A stretch of 64,000 nt of DNA from Stenotrophomonas maltophilia (GCF_006970445.1 NZ_CP033877.1:2860750-2924749); one strand, 5' to 3'; shown: positions 26,009 to 37,357, counted from the first letter of the stretch. The notes: a model not told the origin generated them from the sequence alone. Numbers and translations: made by a program.

Positions 26009-27350
26009 GCAGCGAGCGCCCCCGGCCAATGCCGTAGTACGCCAGGCCCGCCGCTTCCACGTCCGCCGGCTCGTACAGGTTGCGGCCGTCGAACACCACC
26101 GCGTCCTTCAACTGCTCGCGCAGCTTCTGGAAATCGGGGCTGCGGAACTGCTTCCACTCGGTCACCACGACCAAGGCATCCGCGCCCTGCAGCGCCTCGT
26201 TGGCATTGCTGCAGAACACCAGGTCATCGCGTTCGCCGAAGATGCGCTGCGACTCGTGCATCGCCTCCGGATCGTAGGCACGCACCGTCGCACCACCTTC
26301 CCACAGCTGCGCCAGCAGGCGACGGCTGGAGGCTTCGCGCATGTCGTCGGTGTTTGGCTTGAACGCCAGGCCCCACACGGCAAAGGTCTTGCCACGCACG
26401 CCTTCGTCTTCACCCTTGTCGTAATGACGCTGGATGAGGGCGAACAGATGACCCTTCTGCGCATCGTTGACCGCTTCCACGGCGTTCAGCAGCTTCGGCT
26501 CCAGGCCGGCCTGCTGCGCGGTGCGGGCCAGCGCCTGCACATCCTTGGGGAAGCACGAGCCGCCGTAACCGGCGCCCGGGTAGATGAAATGCCAGCCGAT
26601 GCGCGGATCCGAACCGATGCCCTGGCGGACCTGCTCGACGTCGGCACCGACACGCTCGGCGATGTTGGCGATTTCGTTCATGAACGAGATCTTCGTCGCC
26701 AGCATCGCATTGGCGGCGTACTTGGTCAGCTCCGCCGAGCGCACGTCCATTTCAACCACGCGGTCGTGGTTGCGGTTGAACGGTGCGTACAGGCGCCGCA
26801 TCACCGCCACCGACTCGGCGCTGGTCGCACCGATGATGATGCGATCCGGGCGCATGCAGTCGGCAACGGCGTCGCCTTCCTTCAGGAATTCCGGGTTGGA
26901 CACCACGTCAAAGGCGATGTCCGCGCCACGTGCAGCCAGCTCTGCGGCAATGGCGGCACGCACCTTGTCGGCGGTGCCCACCGGCACCGTCGACTTGTTG
27001 ACCACCACGGTCGGCACGCTCATGTGCCGGCCGATGGTGCGGGCCACGGCCAGCACGTACTGCAGATCGGCGCTGCCATCCTCGTCCGGCGGCGTGCCGA
27101 CGGCGATGAACACGACCTGGCCGTGGCCGATCGCGGCCGCGGCATCGGTGGTGAACGCCAGCCGCGACGCGGCGTGGTTGGCCTTCACCATCGGCTCCAG
27201 GCCCGGCTCATAGATCGGGATGATGCCCTGGTTGAGGCCATCGACCTTGGCCTGGTCGATATCGACGCAGACCACCTGGTGGCCGACGTCGGCCAGGCAG
27301 GTACCGGTCACCAGCCCTACATAACCGGTACCGAAAATCGCAACGCGCAT
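26001..27350 (-). CDS. ugd: UDP-glucose 6-dehydrogenase
   Basis: Oxidises UDP-glucose to UDP-glucuronate with two NAD, 449 residues, cytosolic; supplies uronic acid for surface polysaccharides and LPS modification. The Rossmann start is [32 protein letters not shown] and [12 protein letters not shown] follow, and the catalytic Cys is at residue 266 in [10 protein letters not shown]. The C-terminal UDP-binding domain contains [13 protein letters not shown]. It heads a minus-strand run ending in slyX and the DUF2058 gene. No polysaccharide genes are adjacent. Confidence 0.96.
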   Translation of the reverse strand: MRVAIFGTGYVGLVTGTCLADVGHQVVCVDIDQAKVDGLNQGIIPIYEPGLEPMVKANHAASRLAFTTDAAAAIGHGQVVFIAVGTPPDEDGSADLQYVLAVARTIGRHMSVPTVVVNKSTVPVGTADKVRAAIAAELAARGADIAFDVVSNPEFLKEGDAVADCMRPDRIIIGATSAESVAVMRRLYAPFNRNHDRVVEMDVRSAELTKYAANAMLATKISFMNEIANIAERVGADVEQVRQGIGSDPRIGWHFIYPGAGYGGSCFPKDVQALARTAQQAGLEPKLLNAVEAVNDAQKGHLFALIQRHYDKGEDEGVRGKTFAVWGLAFKPNTDDMREASSRRLLAQLWEGGATVRAYDPEAMHESQRIFGERDDLVFCSNANEALQGADALVVVTEWKQFRSPDFQKLREQLKDAVVFDGRNLYEPADVEAAGLAYYGIGRGRSLHV

Positions 27351-27373
27351 GTCCGTGCAGGCTCCGTGGTCGC

Positions 27374-28351
27374 TTACGGCAGGACGCCCAGCAGCTCGAC
27401 GTCGAACGTCAGAGTCGCGTTCGGGCCGATCGGGCCACCCGGGGTACCGTTCTCACCGTAGGCGAGCTCGCCCGGGATCCAGAAGCGGTACTTCGAACCG
27501 ACCGGCATCAGCGCGACGCCTTCGGTCCAGCCCTTGATCACCTGGTCCAGGCCGAACTCGGCCGGCTGGCGACCGTAGGAGCTGTCGAACACGGTGCCGT
27601 TGAGCAGCTTGCCTTCGTAGTTCACGCGCACCTTGCTGCTCGGCAGCGGACGCTCGCCGCTACCCGGGCGGATGATCTGGTACTGCAGGCCCGACGGGGT
27701 GGTCACCACGCCCGGCTGGGTCTTGTTCTTGGCCAGGAACGCGTTGCCTTCCTCGCGGTTGGTCTGCGCGGCGGCGGCGGCCTTGGCCTGCATTTCGGCC
27801 TGCTTGCTGCCCATGAAAGCCTGGATGGTGGCGGTCGCGTCAGCTTCCGTCATCTTCGGCTGGCCCTTGCTCAGGCCGGTGCTGATCGCGTCAAACAGCG
27901 AGGCGACATCGATGTCGTCCTTCAGCTGTGCCAGCGACGGGCCGACCGAGTACGAACCGATCATCTGCGACACTTTGACGCGATCGACCTTCGGCGGCTG
28001 CGAACCCGGCGCCATGCCCGGCACCTGCTGGCCACTGCGGGCCATAACGACCTGGCGCAGCGCGGCATCGGTGGCCTTGGCCTGTTCCTGGGTGATCTGC
28101 GGCTGCAGGCCTTCGAACGAACGCTCCACGGCGGTGCGCAGCGCGGCCACATCGATCTCATCAGCGATCGGGGTGAACGACTTGGCAACATCAAGGCCGA
28201 TGGCGTAGCCGAGCTTCTGCTTGGGGGAATTCAAGGTTTTGGTCTCCTTGGCGGCTGCGGGGGCAGCCGGTTGTTGCGACAGAGCGACACCCGAAGTGCC
28301 CATCGCCAGAATCAGAACCGACGCCGCGGCGCCGCGCATTCCCATCTTCAT
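27374..28351 (-). CDS. FKBP-type peptidyl-prolyl isomerase, exported, with duplicated FKBP_N domain
   Basis: Periplasmic proline isomerase/chaperone of the FkpA/Mip class, 325 residues. I start at 28351 ([15 protein letters not shown]), 9 bases after AGGAA; several in-frame upstream ATGs exist. A signal peptide runs to about residue 26. Two N-terminal dimerisation-type helical units are visible instead of one: [16 protein letters not shown] onwards (about 45-110) and [17 protein letters not shown] onwards (about 125-215). The catalytic FKBP domain follows from about 230 ([39 protein letters not shown]). FkpA normally has a single N-unit and about 250-270 residues. Confidence 0.9.
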   Translation of the reverse strand: MKMGMRGAAASVLILAMGTSGVALSQQPAAPAAAKETKTLNSPKQKLGYAIGLDVAKSFTPIADEIDVAALRTAVERSFEGLQPQITQEQAKATDAALRQVVMARSGQQVPGMAPGSQPPKVDRVKVSQMIGSYSVGPSLAQLKDDIDVASLFDAISTGLSKGQPKMTEADATATIQAFMGSKQAEMQAKAAAAAQTNREEGNAFLAKNKTQPGVVTTPSGLQYQIIRPGSGERPLPSSKVRVNYEGKLLNGTVFDSSYGRQPAEFGLDQVIKGWTEGVALMPVGSKYRFWIPGELAYGENGTPGGPIGPNATLTFDVELLGVLP

Positions 28352-28447
28352 TCGCTGCATTCCTGAAAGTGTCTGGGCGCCGACGTCGGCGCGAAAAGAA
28401 ACATTGTCGCACGCATGCCCGAGATGTCGAGGCATCCGTGCCGGATA

Positions 28448-29035
28448 TCAATGCGTGGCGGCTGCGGCCAGCGCCTTGTCGATGGCCGCGGTCAGCTGCG
28501 GATCGTCCGGCGTCACCTTGCTGGCGAACTGGGCGATGACCTTGCCATCGCGGCCGACCAGGTACTTGTGGAAGTTCCAGCCCGGCGCCACGCCGGTGGC
28601 TGCGGTCAGCCGCTGGTACAGCGGCGTGGCCTGCGCACCGACGACGTGCACCTTCTCGAACATCGGGAACTTGACGCCGTAGGTAAGCGTGCAGAAATCC
28701 TGGATCTGCTTCTCGTCACCCGGCTCCTGGCCCTTGAAATCGTTGGACGGGAAACCGAGCACGGCAAAGCCGCGGCCGGCATAACGCTTCTGCAGCGCCT
28801 CCAGGCCTTCGTACTGAGGGGTATAGCCGCACTTGCTTGCGGTATTCACCACCAGCAGTACCTGCCCGTGGTAGCGCTGCTGCAGGTTGACCTGCTGCTT
28901 GCTGGCCAGCGGGCGGTACTCCAGGTCCAGCAGATCGGCCGCCAGCACATGGGCGGAACCGGCCAGGCCGGTCACCAGCAGGGTCAGCAGGGACAGGCCG
29001 CGCAGGCGGCGCGGGAAAACGGTCGGCAGAGGCAT
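28448..29035 (-). CDS. Glutathione peroxidase family protein with export signal
   Basis: Cys-type glutathione/thiol peroxidase, 195 residues from the ATG at 29035. The catalytic tetrad is complete: Cys69 (NTASKCGYTPQYEGL), Gln103 (FPSNDFKGQEPG), Trp153 and Asn154 (GWNFHKYLV). The N-terminal PRRLRGLSLLTLLVTGLAGSAHVLA looks like a Sec signal with cleavage after VLA, so the enzyme should be periplasmic, unlike cytosolic BtuE. Reductant partner unknown. A TATAGT -10-like box is on the minus strand at 29101-29096. It follows no operon partner closely. Confidence 0.9.
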   Translation of the reverse strand: MPLPTVFPRRLRGLSLLTLLVTGLAGSAHVLAADLLDLEYRPLASKQQVNLQQRYHGQVLLVVNTASKCGYTPQYEGLEALQKRYAGRGFAVLGFPSNDFKGQEPGDEKQIQDFCTLTYGVKFPMFEKVHVVGAQATPLYQRLTAATGVAPGWNFHKYLVGRDGKVIAQFASKVTPDDPQLTAAIDKALAAAATH

Positions 29036-29401
29036 CGAGAACAGTCCGCGGTAGCCATTCACAGGGCCGGCCGGTAGCGGCCGGGAATCGGCCGAACTAT
29101 AGCACCGCCCCCCCACACCCCTTGTTGCAACGGCTGCTGGCGGCTTTGCGCGGCGTGGCGTTTCCCGGCTGGACCCACCAGCAACGGCGCAGTGATGACA
29201 TAGCATGGACAACACTGAATGGAAGGCGGAACTGGATCGGCCCGCACGACAATTTTATTTCCCTTATTAATCAAACTGATAAGGGAATATTTCAGCGATC
29301 TGACCACCCCTGCCATCAGTTGGGGACGGCAAGGGGTTGCACGTAGGCGTGCCGGTGTTATAGTTGCATACAACACCAGTCACCTGAGACAGGGGGAAGC
29401 C
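29036..29401. other. 366-base intergenic region with regulatory signals
   Basis: Divergent region between the peroxidase (minus) and the YtrA operon (plus). It holds an A+T-rich patch (29248-29295) with the inverted repeat TTCCCTTAT-N11-ATAAGGGAA (29259-29287), and the YtrA promoter and operator at 29337-29377. I see no convincing small gene here; a 105-codon minus-strand frame has no protein-like character. Confidence 0.6.
29337..29377 (+). promoter_or_regulatory. Promoter of the YtrA operon with GGTG-N16-CACC operator
   Basis: TTGCAC (29337-29342), 16-base spacer, TATAGT (29359-29364). The palindrome GGTG-N16-CACC (29354-29377, inner symmetry GTGTTnTA...TAnAACAC) covers the -10 box. I recall this consensus as the reported operator of the YtrA regulator of Xanthomonas. 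It predicts repression by the GntR protein encoded second in this operon. Confidence 0.75.
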
Positions 29402-29638
29402 ATGAACGCCCGGATCCGTCGCAACCTCACCGCACCCGCGGCCGCTGCTGTTTCGACCCTGATCGTGCTGGCCTGGCTGGCCACGCCCACCGCCCCCGCC
29501 TCCCCCGACAGTGCGCAGGACGCAACCGTTTCACCGGCCGGGAACGCCGATCCCTCCCCCCCTCCCCCGCGTCGGCTGCACAGCTCCCTGTCCATGCCGT
29601 ATTTCTCGTTCGCCCAGCCGCTGACCCCACGGAGCTGA
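29402..29638 (+). CDS. Small exported or membrane protein, first gene of the YtrA operon
   Basis: 78 residues from the ATG at 29402, preceded by AGGGGGAAG. A basic N-terminus (MNARIRRNL) is followed by one hydrophobic stretch (APAAAAVSTLIVLAWLA), then a Pro/Ser/Asp-rich tail ending SMPYFSFAQPLTPRS. It is therefore a single-pass or secreted peptide. It ends 2 bases before the regulator ATG. No known domain. It may be a membrane-level sensor or accessory of the transporter, but this is only from position. Confidence 0.75.
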   Translation: MNARIRRNLTAPAAAAVSTLIVLAWLATPTAPASPDSAQDATVSPAGNADPSPPPPRRLHSSLSMPYFSFAQPLTPRS

Positions 29639-29640
29639 AT

Positions 29641-30000
29641 ATGAGCGACATCCAGTGGAGCGACGGCGCTCCCATCTACCGTCAGTTGAAGGAGCGCGTG
29701 ATCGCCATGATGCTCGACGGAATCCTCAAGCCGGGCGATGCCCTGCCTTCGGTACGCCAGGTGGCGGCCGACTATCAACTCAACCCCATCACCGTTTCGC
29801 GCGCTTACCAGGAACTGGCCGATGAAGGCCTGGTCGAGAAGCGCCGCGGCCTGGGCATGTTCATGACCGAGCAGGCGGCCACGCAGCTGCGCAGCAGCGA
29901 GCGCGAGCGCTTCCTCAACGAAGAGTGGCCGGCGGTGCTGGAGCGCATCCAGCGCCTGGGCCTGAGCCTCGACGAATTGCTGCCCCAGGGGAAAGTCTGA
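29641..30000 (+). CDS. GntR-family regulator, YtrA subfamily
   Basis: 119 residues. The winged helix domain covers residues 8-75 (PIYRQLKERVIAMMLDGILKPGDALPSVRQ, NPITVSRAYQELADEGLVEKRRGLGMF). The short C-terminal tail of about 45 residues, lacking a large effector domain, is what defines the YtrA subfamily, which commonly lies with ABC transporter genes. It should bind the GGTG-N16-CACC palindrome upstream of the operon. Its stop overlaps the ATPase ATG (TGATG). Confidence 0.93.
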   Translation: MSDIQWSDGAPIYRQLKERVIAMMLDGILKPGDALPSVRQVAADYQLNPITVSRAYQELADEGLVEKRRGLGMFMTEQAATQLRSSERERFLNEEWPAVLERIQRLGLSLDELLPQGKV

Positions 30001-30875
30001 TGAATAGCACTGCAAGCGAACCGGTCATCACCGCCCGAGGCCTGCGCAAGGCCTACAAGACCACGGTGGCCCTCGACAATGCCAGCTTCAGCATTCCGAG
30101 CGGGCGCATCGTCGGCCTGATCGGGCCCAATGGCGCCGGCAAGACCACCGCATTGAAGGCCATCCTCGGCCTGACCTCGGTGGAAGGTGAGCTGAGCGTG
30201 CTCGGCCGCGACCCGCGGCTGCACCGCGACGAGCTGATGAACGACATCTGCTTCATCGCCGACGTCGCCGTGCTGCCGCGCTGGCTGAAGGTCCGCGAGG
30301 CAATCGATTTTGTGGCCGGTGTCCACCCGCGCTTCGACCGCGCCCGCTGCGAGCGCTTCCTCGCCAACACCAAGCTGCAGCCGAAACAGCGCGTGCGTGA
30401 ACTGTCCAAGGGCATGATCGTGCAGCTGCACCTGGCGCTGGTGATGGCCATCGATGCCCGCATCCTGGTGCTGGACGAGCCCACCCTGGGCCTGGACATC
30501 CTGTACCGCAAGGAGTTCTACCAGCGCCTGCTGGAAGACTATTTCGACGAACAGAAGACCATCATCGTCACCACCCACCAGGTGGAGGAGATCGAGCACA
30601 TCCTCAGCGACGTCATGTTCATCCGCGACGGCCGCATCGTGCTCGACGCGGACATGGACGACGTCGGCCAGCGCTACACCGAACTGCTGGTCAATGCCGA
30701 CCAGCTGGAGACCGCGCGTGCACTGAAGCCGATCGACGAGCGCAGCCTGACGTTCGGCAAGACCGTGATGCTGTTCGATGGCGTGCCGCGCACCCAGCTC
30801 TCCACCCTTGGCGAGACCCGCAGCCCGGGCCTGGCCGATCTGTTCGTCGCCATCATGAAGGGGACCTACGCATGA
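30000..30875 (+). CDS. ABC transporter ATP-binding protein (YtrB-like)
   Basis: 291 residues. Walker A is GPNGAGKTT (residues 42-50), signature LSKGMIVQLHLAL, Walker B ILVLDEPTLGLD, and switch His in TTHQVEEIEHIL. The C-terminal part (from about 215) is the extension usual in this exporter subgroup. The frame is open upstream to 29925, inside the regulator gene; the ATG at 30000 is coupled to its stop. It works with the permease encoded next. Substrate unknown: Ytr-type exporters respond to cell-wall-active compounds in Gram-positives, but that cannot be carried over. Confidence 0.94.
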   Translation: MNSTASEPVITARGLRKAYKTTVALDNASFSIPSGRIVGLIGPNGAGKTTALKAILGLTSVEGELSVLGRDPRLHRDELMNDICFIADVAVLPRWLKVREAIDFVAGVHPRFDRARCERFLANTKLQPKQRVRELSKGMIVQLHLALVMAIDARILVLDEPTLGLDILYRKEFYQRLLEDYFDEQKTIIVTTHQVEEIEHILSDVMFIRDGRIVLDADMDDVGQRYTELLVNADQLETARALKPIDERSLTFGKTVMLFDGVPRTQLSTLGETRSPGLADLFVAIMKGTYA

Positions 30876-31900
30876 ATGCCGTCAACCACCCCGTCAGCCC
30901 GATGGGCACCCTGCGCTGGCTGCTCAAGCGCGAGTACTGGGAGAACCGTGGCGGTTTCCTGTATGCGCCGCTGATCGCCGGCCTGATCTCGCTGGTGATG
31001 AGCACCGTCGGCATCGCCTTCGGCCTGTTCGCCCTGCACCGGGCCGCGCGTGACGGCGGCCTGCACATCGACGGCGAAGACGTGAACATCAACGGCCTGG
31101 ACCTGGCCCTGCTGACCCGCGACATCAGCGCCAAGGACCTGACCGACCTCGGCAACGGCCTCGACCTGACCCTGGTGCTCAGCTCGGCCTGGCCGTTCCT
31201 GGTGCTGGCCTTCGTGGTGTTCTTCTACTGCCTGGGCGCGCTGTACGACGACCGCCGCGACCGCAGCATCCTGTTCTGGAAGTCGCTGCCGCTGTCGGAC
31301 ACCCAGACCGTGCTGTCCAAGGTGATCAGCGCGCTGATCGTGGCCCCGCTGATCGCGGTGATCGCCGGCATCATCACCATGTTCGGCTTCATGCTGGTGA
31401 TCAGCATCGTCGCGCTGATGCACGGCGGCAGCCCGATGACCCTGATCTGGGGCCCGGCCAGCCCGCTGACCCTGGCCGCCGGTCACCTGGCCTGGATCCC
31501 GGTCTACGCCCTGTGGGCCCTGCCCACCGCCGGCTGGCTGCTGCTGTGCTCGGCCTGGGCCCGTACCAAGCCGTTCCTGTGGGCAGTGATGCTGCCGCTG
31601 TTCGCCGGCGTCATTGTCAGCACCACCAAGGTGATGCCGCTGATCGGTCTGACCACCGGCTGGTTCTGGCAGAACATCGTCGGCCGATTGCTGCTGGGCG
31701 GCGTACCGGGCACGGACCTGGTGTATCGCCTCAGCGCCGAGGAAGGCTCGCGCCGCGATCTTGAATCGGTGGTCAGCCTGATGTCGCCGGCCTCGCAGCT
31801 GAAATCGCTGGCGATGCCGGAGCTGTGGATCGGCGCCGCCGTCGGTGTCGTGTTCATCGTCCTTGCCGTCCGCCTGCGCAAGCGCGCCGGCGAGATCTGA
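30872..31900 (+). CDS. ABC transporter permease
   Basis: 342 residues, integral inner-membrane protein overlapping the ATPase stop by 4 bases. About six hydrophobic segments: near 28-50 (YAPLIAGLISLVMSTVGIAF), 108-130 (WPFLVLAFVVFFYCLGALY), 155-185, 195-225, 230-255 and the C-terminal 318-338. A soluble stretch between TM1 and TM2 (residues 60-100) faces the periplasm. It matches ABC-2 type permeases. It probably forms a homodimer with two copies of the ATPase. Confidence 0.9.
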   Translation: MNAVNHPVSPMGTLRWLLKREYWENRGGFLYAPLIAGLISLVMSTVGIAFGLFALHRAARDGGLHIDGEDVNINGLDLALLTRDISAKDLTDLGNGLDLTLVLSSAWPFLVLAFVVFFYCLGALYDDRRDRSILFWKSLPLSDTQTVLSKVISALIVAPLIAVIAGIITMFGFMLVISIVALMHGGSPMTLIWGPASPLTLAAGHLAWIPVYALWALPTAGWLLLCSAWARTKPFLWAVMLPLFAGVIVSTTKVMPLIGLTTGWFWQNIVGRLLLGGVPGTDLVYRLSAEEGSRRDLESVVSLMSPASQLKSLAMPELWIGAAVGVVFIVLAVRLRKRAGEI

Positions 31901-31925
31901 TCCCATCCACCCGGAGGCACCACCC

Positions 31926-32813
31926 ATGCGTTCCCTGCTCGCCTGTTCTGCGTTGTTGCTGTTGCCGCTGTCGGCGCTGGCCGCCGATGCTCCGAACTGC
32001 AAGTTCACCGCCGCCCGCACGCTGAAGCTGGATGTGGCCGGCGCCAAGGCGGTGGTGCTGGAGGTGAACCAGCATGACCTGAAGGTCGTCGCCAGCAAGG
32101 GCGGTGGCCAGCTCGATGGCCGCGCCTGTGCCTCCAGCCAGGAATGGCTGGACCAGCTGGTACTGGACCAGCGCAGGGAAGGCGACAAGCTGGTCGTCAG
32201 CCTGCGCCGCGACGGCCGCCACAGCGGCATCAGCCTGGGCAACAGCTATGCCTGGCTGGACATCCGCGGCAGCGTGCCGGACAACCTGCCATTGCAGCTC
32301 AAGGTCGGCTCCGGCGATGCCAGCGTGGACAACGCGCAATCGCTGAGCGTGGACGTCGGCTCCGGGGATGCCATCGTGCGTGGCACCCGCGGGAGCATCC
32401 ACGCAGCGGTGGGCTCGGGTGACCTCGATATCGACGGTGGCGGCTCACTGAACCTGCTGTCGCTGGGTTCCGGCGACGTCAAGGCGCGCAACATCGGTGG
32501 CGATGCGGTCACCGGCACCGTCGGTTCGGGCGACCTGAAGATCAGCGATGTCCGCGGCAACGCGCGGCTGGATACCGTCGGTTCCGGCGACATCGGGTTC
32601 AAGCGCGTGCAGGGCAACGTCGAGGTCGGCGTGGTCGGCTCGGGCGATGTTGACCTGTCCGAGATCGGCGGCAATGTGCATGTGCGCAGCCACGGCTCGG
32701 GGGACATCCAGGTCGATGGCGTGCGCGGCAGCCTGACCGTCGACCACAGCGGCAGCGGCGATGTCGGCCACCGCAACGTCAGCGGCACGGTCACCCTGCC
32801 CCGCAACAAGTAA
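31926..32813 (+). CDS. Exported DUF4097-type repeat protein with nine GSGD repeats
   Basis: 295 residues from the ATG at 31926 (GGAGG upstream). Signal peptide MRSLLACSALLLLPLSALA with cleavage before ADAPNC. After a roughly 100-residue N-part, nine repeats of about 18-22 residues each carry xGSGDxxx (VGSGDASV, VGSGDAIV, VGSGDLDI, LGSGDVKA, VGSGDLKI, VGSGDIGF, VGSGDVDL, HGSGDIQV, SGSGDVGH). The pattern predicts a right-handed beta-solenoid. DUF4097/DUF2807 proteins have this look; their biochemical role is unclear. It is the fifth gene of the YtrA operon, 25 bases after the permease, so it likely works in the envelope with that transporter. Confidence 0.88.
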   Translation: MRSLLACSALLLLPLSALAADAPNCKFTAARTLKLDVAGAKAVVLEVNQHDLKVVASKGGGQLDGRACASSQEWLDQLVLDQRREGDKLVVSLRRDGRHSGISLGNSYAWLDIRGSVPDNLPLQLKVGSGDASVDNAQSLSVDVGSGDAIVRGTRGSIHAAVGSGDLDIDGGGSLNLLSLGSGDVKARNIGGDAVTGTVGSGDLKISDVRGNARLDTVGSGDIGFKRVQGNVEVGVVGSGDVDLSEIGGNVHVRSHGSGDIQVDGVRGSLTVDHSGSGDVGHRNVSGTVTLPRNK

Positions 32814-32843
32814 CCGCCACCCGACCGATTCGAGGGAATTGCC

Positions 32844-33449
32844 ATGAACCTGCTGCGCGTGCTGCCTGCCACCCTGCTGTGCCTGCCGCTGATCGCCTGC
32901 GGCGGCACTTCTTCCGCGCCCGACAAGACCGTCGGCAAGAGCGTCGCCGAGGCCACCAGTGGCGTCGGCCAGACCGTCAAGGAGGCCATGAATGATGCCC
33001 GCAAGGACATCACCCAGGGCAACATCAAGATCTCCGCCGACAAGCAGCCGCGCGCGGAGATCACGCCGGATGGCCACCTGCTGATCGACGGCAAGGACGT
33101 GCCGGCCAACGAAACCCAGCGCCAACGACTGCTGGAATATCGTGGCCACGTCGTCGCCATTGCGATGGACGGCATGGATGTCGGCCTGGCTGGCGCCAAG
33201 CTCGGCGCCAGCGCTGCCGGAGAGGCACTGAAGGGCATTTTCAGCGGCGACAGCGAAGGCATCGAGAAGCGGATCAACGCCGAGGCCGAGAAGATCGAGG
33301 CCCAGGCCAAGCGCATCTGCAACCGCATGCCGGCGATGCTGGCCAGCCAGCAGGCACTGGCGCGTGAGCTACCGGCGTTCAAGCCCTACGCAACGATGGA
33401 CCAGAGTGACGTCGACGACTGCGGCAAGGACACCGTGGTCCAGCGCTAG
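32844..33449 (+). CDS. DUF2884 (YggN-like) lipoprotein
   Basis: 201 residues; lipobox LIAC puts the lipidated Cys at about residue 19 (LCLPLIACGG). A helical, charged body follows (VGQTVKEAMNDARKDITQGN; KRINAEAEKIEAQAKRICNR), with a cysteine pair (ICNRM..., DDCGK) probably disulphide bonded. The family has no known function. It is preceded by GAGGGA and lies 30 bases after the repeat protein, as last gene of the YtrA operon before a strong hairpin. Confidence 0.82.
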   Translation: MNLLRVLPATLLCLPLIACGGTSSAPDKTVGKSVAEATSGVGQTVKEAMNDARKDITQGNIKISADKQPRAEITPDGHLLIDGKDVPANETQRQRLLEYRGHVVAIAMDGMDVGLAGAKLGASAAGEALKGIFSGDSEGIEKRINAEAEKIEAQAKRICNRMPAMLASQQALARELPAFKPYATMDQSDVDDCGKDTVVQR

Positions 33450-33472
33450 GCCTGTGACAGATCAGCGCACCC

Positions 33473-33500
33473 GGCCGGCAGCGGCGTCCCGCTGCCGGCC
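33473..33500 (+). terminator. 12-bp hairpin closing the YtrA operon
   Basis: GGCCGGCAGCGG pairs perfectly with CCGCTGCCGGCC around CGTC. No T-run follows, so termination may be partial or the stem may protect the 3' end. A TACAAT -10-like box at 33519-33524 could give the next gene its own promoter. Confidence 0.5.
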
Positions 33501-33555
33501 GTCGTGCGCCGGCCAGCTTACAATGGCGGCCCCGGACGCCCCCAAACCGAATGCC

Positions 33556-33981
33556 ATGAAGAAGTTGTTCCTGCTGCTGGCCGCCCTGCTCTGCCTGGGC
33601 CTGGTCGGCTGTGACAAGGATTACCGTAACCACCGCGCCGAGCGCGGCAAGCCCAAGATCTCCGTCAGCGAAGGCATGGTCACCGTGCGCCGCCCACCGG
33701 CACCGAACATCATCATCCTCGGCGATGGCACGATGAAGGTGGACGAGATCCAGATTCCGCTGGACGACGGACAGAAGCAGATGCTGCAGACCATGTTCGG
33801 CAAACTGCAGGTGCTGCGCCAGAACACCCTGGTGGCCGCACCGGCCGATCCCAACATGCAGCCGGTGAAGATCCAGCCGCCCGAGGGCATGGAAGTGATT
33901 CCGGCTGACCTGATCCAGCGCATCCCGGAGTTCAAGGACTACACCGACACCTTCGGCAACATCGTCGCTGACCGTCGCTGA
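33556..33981 (+). CDS. Small lipoprotein, YggN-neighbour type, unknown function
   Basis: 141 residues from the ATG at 33556. The signal peptide KKLFLLLAALLCLGLVGC ends in lipobox LVGC, lipidated Cys at residue 19. The mature part begins DKDYRNHRAERGKPKISVSEGMV and has an amphipathic stretch (DDGQKQMLQTMFGKLQVLRQ). The sentence-like order short beta, helix, PPEGMEVIPADLIQRIP resembles the region seen in YggN-type proteins, but I cannot name a domain. A bidirectional terminator follows. Confidence 0.78.
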   Translation: MKKLFLLLAALLCLGLVGCDKDYRNHRAERGKPKISVSEGMVTVRRPPAPNIIILGDGTMKVDEIQIPLDDGQKQMLQTMFGKLQVLRQNTLVAAPADPNMQPVKIQPPEGMEVIPADLIQRIPEFKDYTDTFGNIVADRR

Positions 33982-33986
33982 AGAAA

Positions 33987-34008
33987 AACGCCGCCCAAGG
34001 GCGGCGTT
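33987..34008. terminator. Terminator between convergent lipoprotein and fumC genes
   Basis: AACGCCGCCC pairs with GGGCGGCGTT around AA. The minus strand has TTTTTCTT after it (for fumC), the plus strand only TTCC. Confidence 0.82.
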
Positions 34009-34022
34009 CCTGCGTGTGGTGG

Positions 34023-34042
34023 GTGCGGACCTTGGTCCGCAC
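34023..34042. repeat. SMAG-type palindrome
   Basis: GTGCGGAC-CTTG-GTCCGCAC, head degenerate (GTGG), just inside the fumC 3' flank. Confidence 0.65.
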
Positions 34043-34051
34043 GCCGTTCGA

Positions 34052-35491
<1,440 letters not shown>

Positions 35492-35660
35492 TGCATCAAC
35501 TCCGCACTACTTCAGTTGGGGAAAGGGAAGCGGCGGCTGGCAGGATGTCGCTTCCCGGGCTGGCGGCTGCGCCAACGATACTCCCTTGCCCGCAGCGTGG
35601 GATGACGAGGACGGGCCAGATCGTTTCATCCGCAGGGCCGTTCTGCACGCGCAGGAGGTG

Positions 35661-35729
35661 GTGCCGGCCGCTGGCCGACACGCCATGGAATCGTGGGCCG
35701 GGCCTGGTCGCCGGCCAGCGGCCGGCACT
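35661..35729. repeat. Pair of SMAG-type palindromes between fumC and purB
   Basis: GTGCCGGCCGCTGGCCGACAC (35661-35681) and GTCGCCGGCCAGCGGCCGGCAC (35707-35728), inverted relative to each other. The divergent fumC-purB gap (35492-35785) shows nothing else recognisable. Confidence 0.65.
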
Positions 35730-35749
35730 CCCTCGCCGGCACGTCGTAG

Positions 35750-37153
<1,404 letters not shown>

Positions 37154-37251
37154 GGGGTTTCCTTTTGCGGCGGCGGCCGCGGGCGCTGCCTGCGGCAGGC
37201 AACGGCAACGGCAACTTCAACGTCAAGAGCGGCTCTGGATTGCTGCTAGCG

Positions 37252-37357
37252 GGGCGGGTCGGGATGGGCCAGCGGGACACGCCGTAAACCCATCCATGGG
37301 GGCTCGATGGCGCCATCCATGGCGCCAACGGTCCCGCTGGCCCATCCCGACCCACCT
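37252..37357 (+). repeat. Three-way-junction repeat element, copy 2
   Basis: Perfect 23-bp stem (37256-37278 with 37331-37353) plus a C-A mismatch and outer G-C pairs, as in copy 1. The core holds CCCA-TCCA-TGGG and GGCGCCA-TCCA-TGGCGCC. Stem sequence is unrelated to copy 1. The conserved flank CTGACAGATTTCC follows at 37358-37370. Confidence 0.85.

Noticed and set aside
29059..29376. 105-codon minus-strand frame in the peroxidase-YtrA gap
   Set aside because: It spans the YtrA promoter and operator, has mixed composition and no ribosome site.
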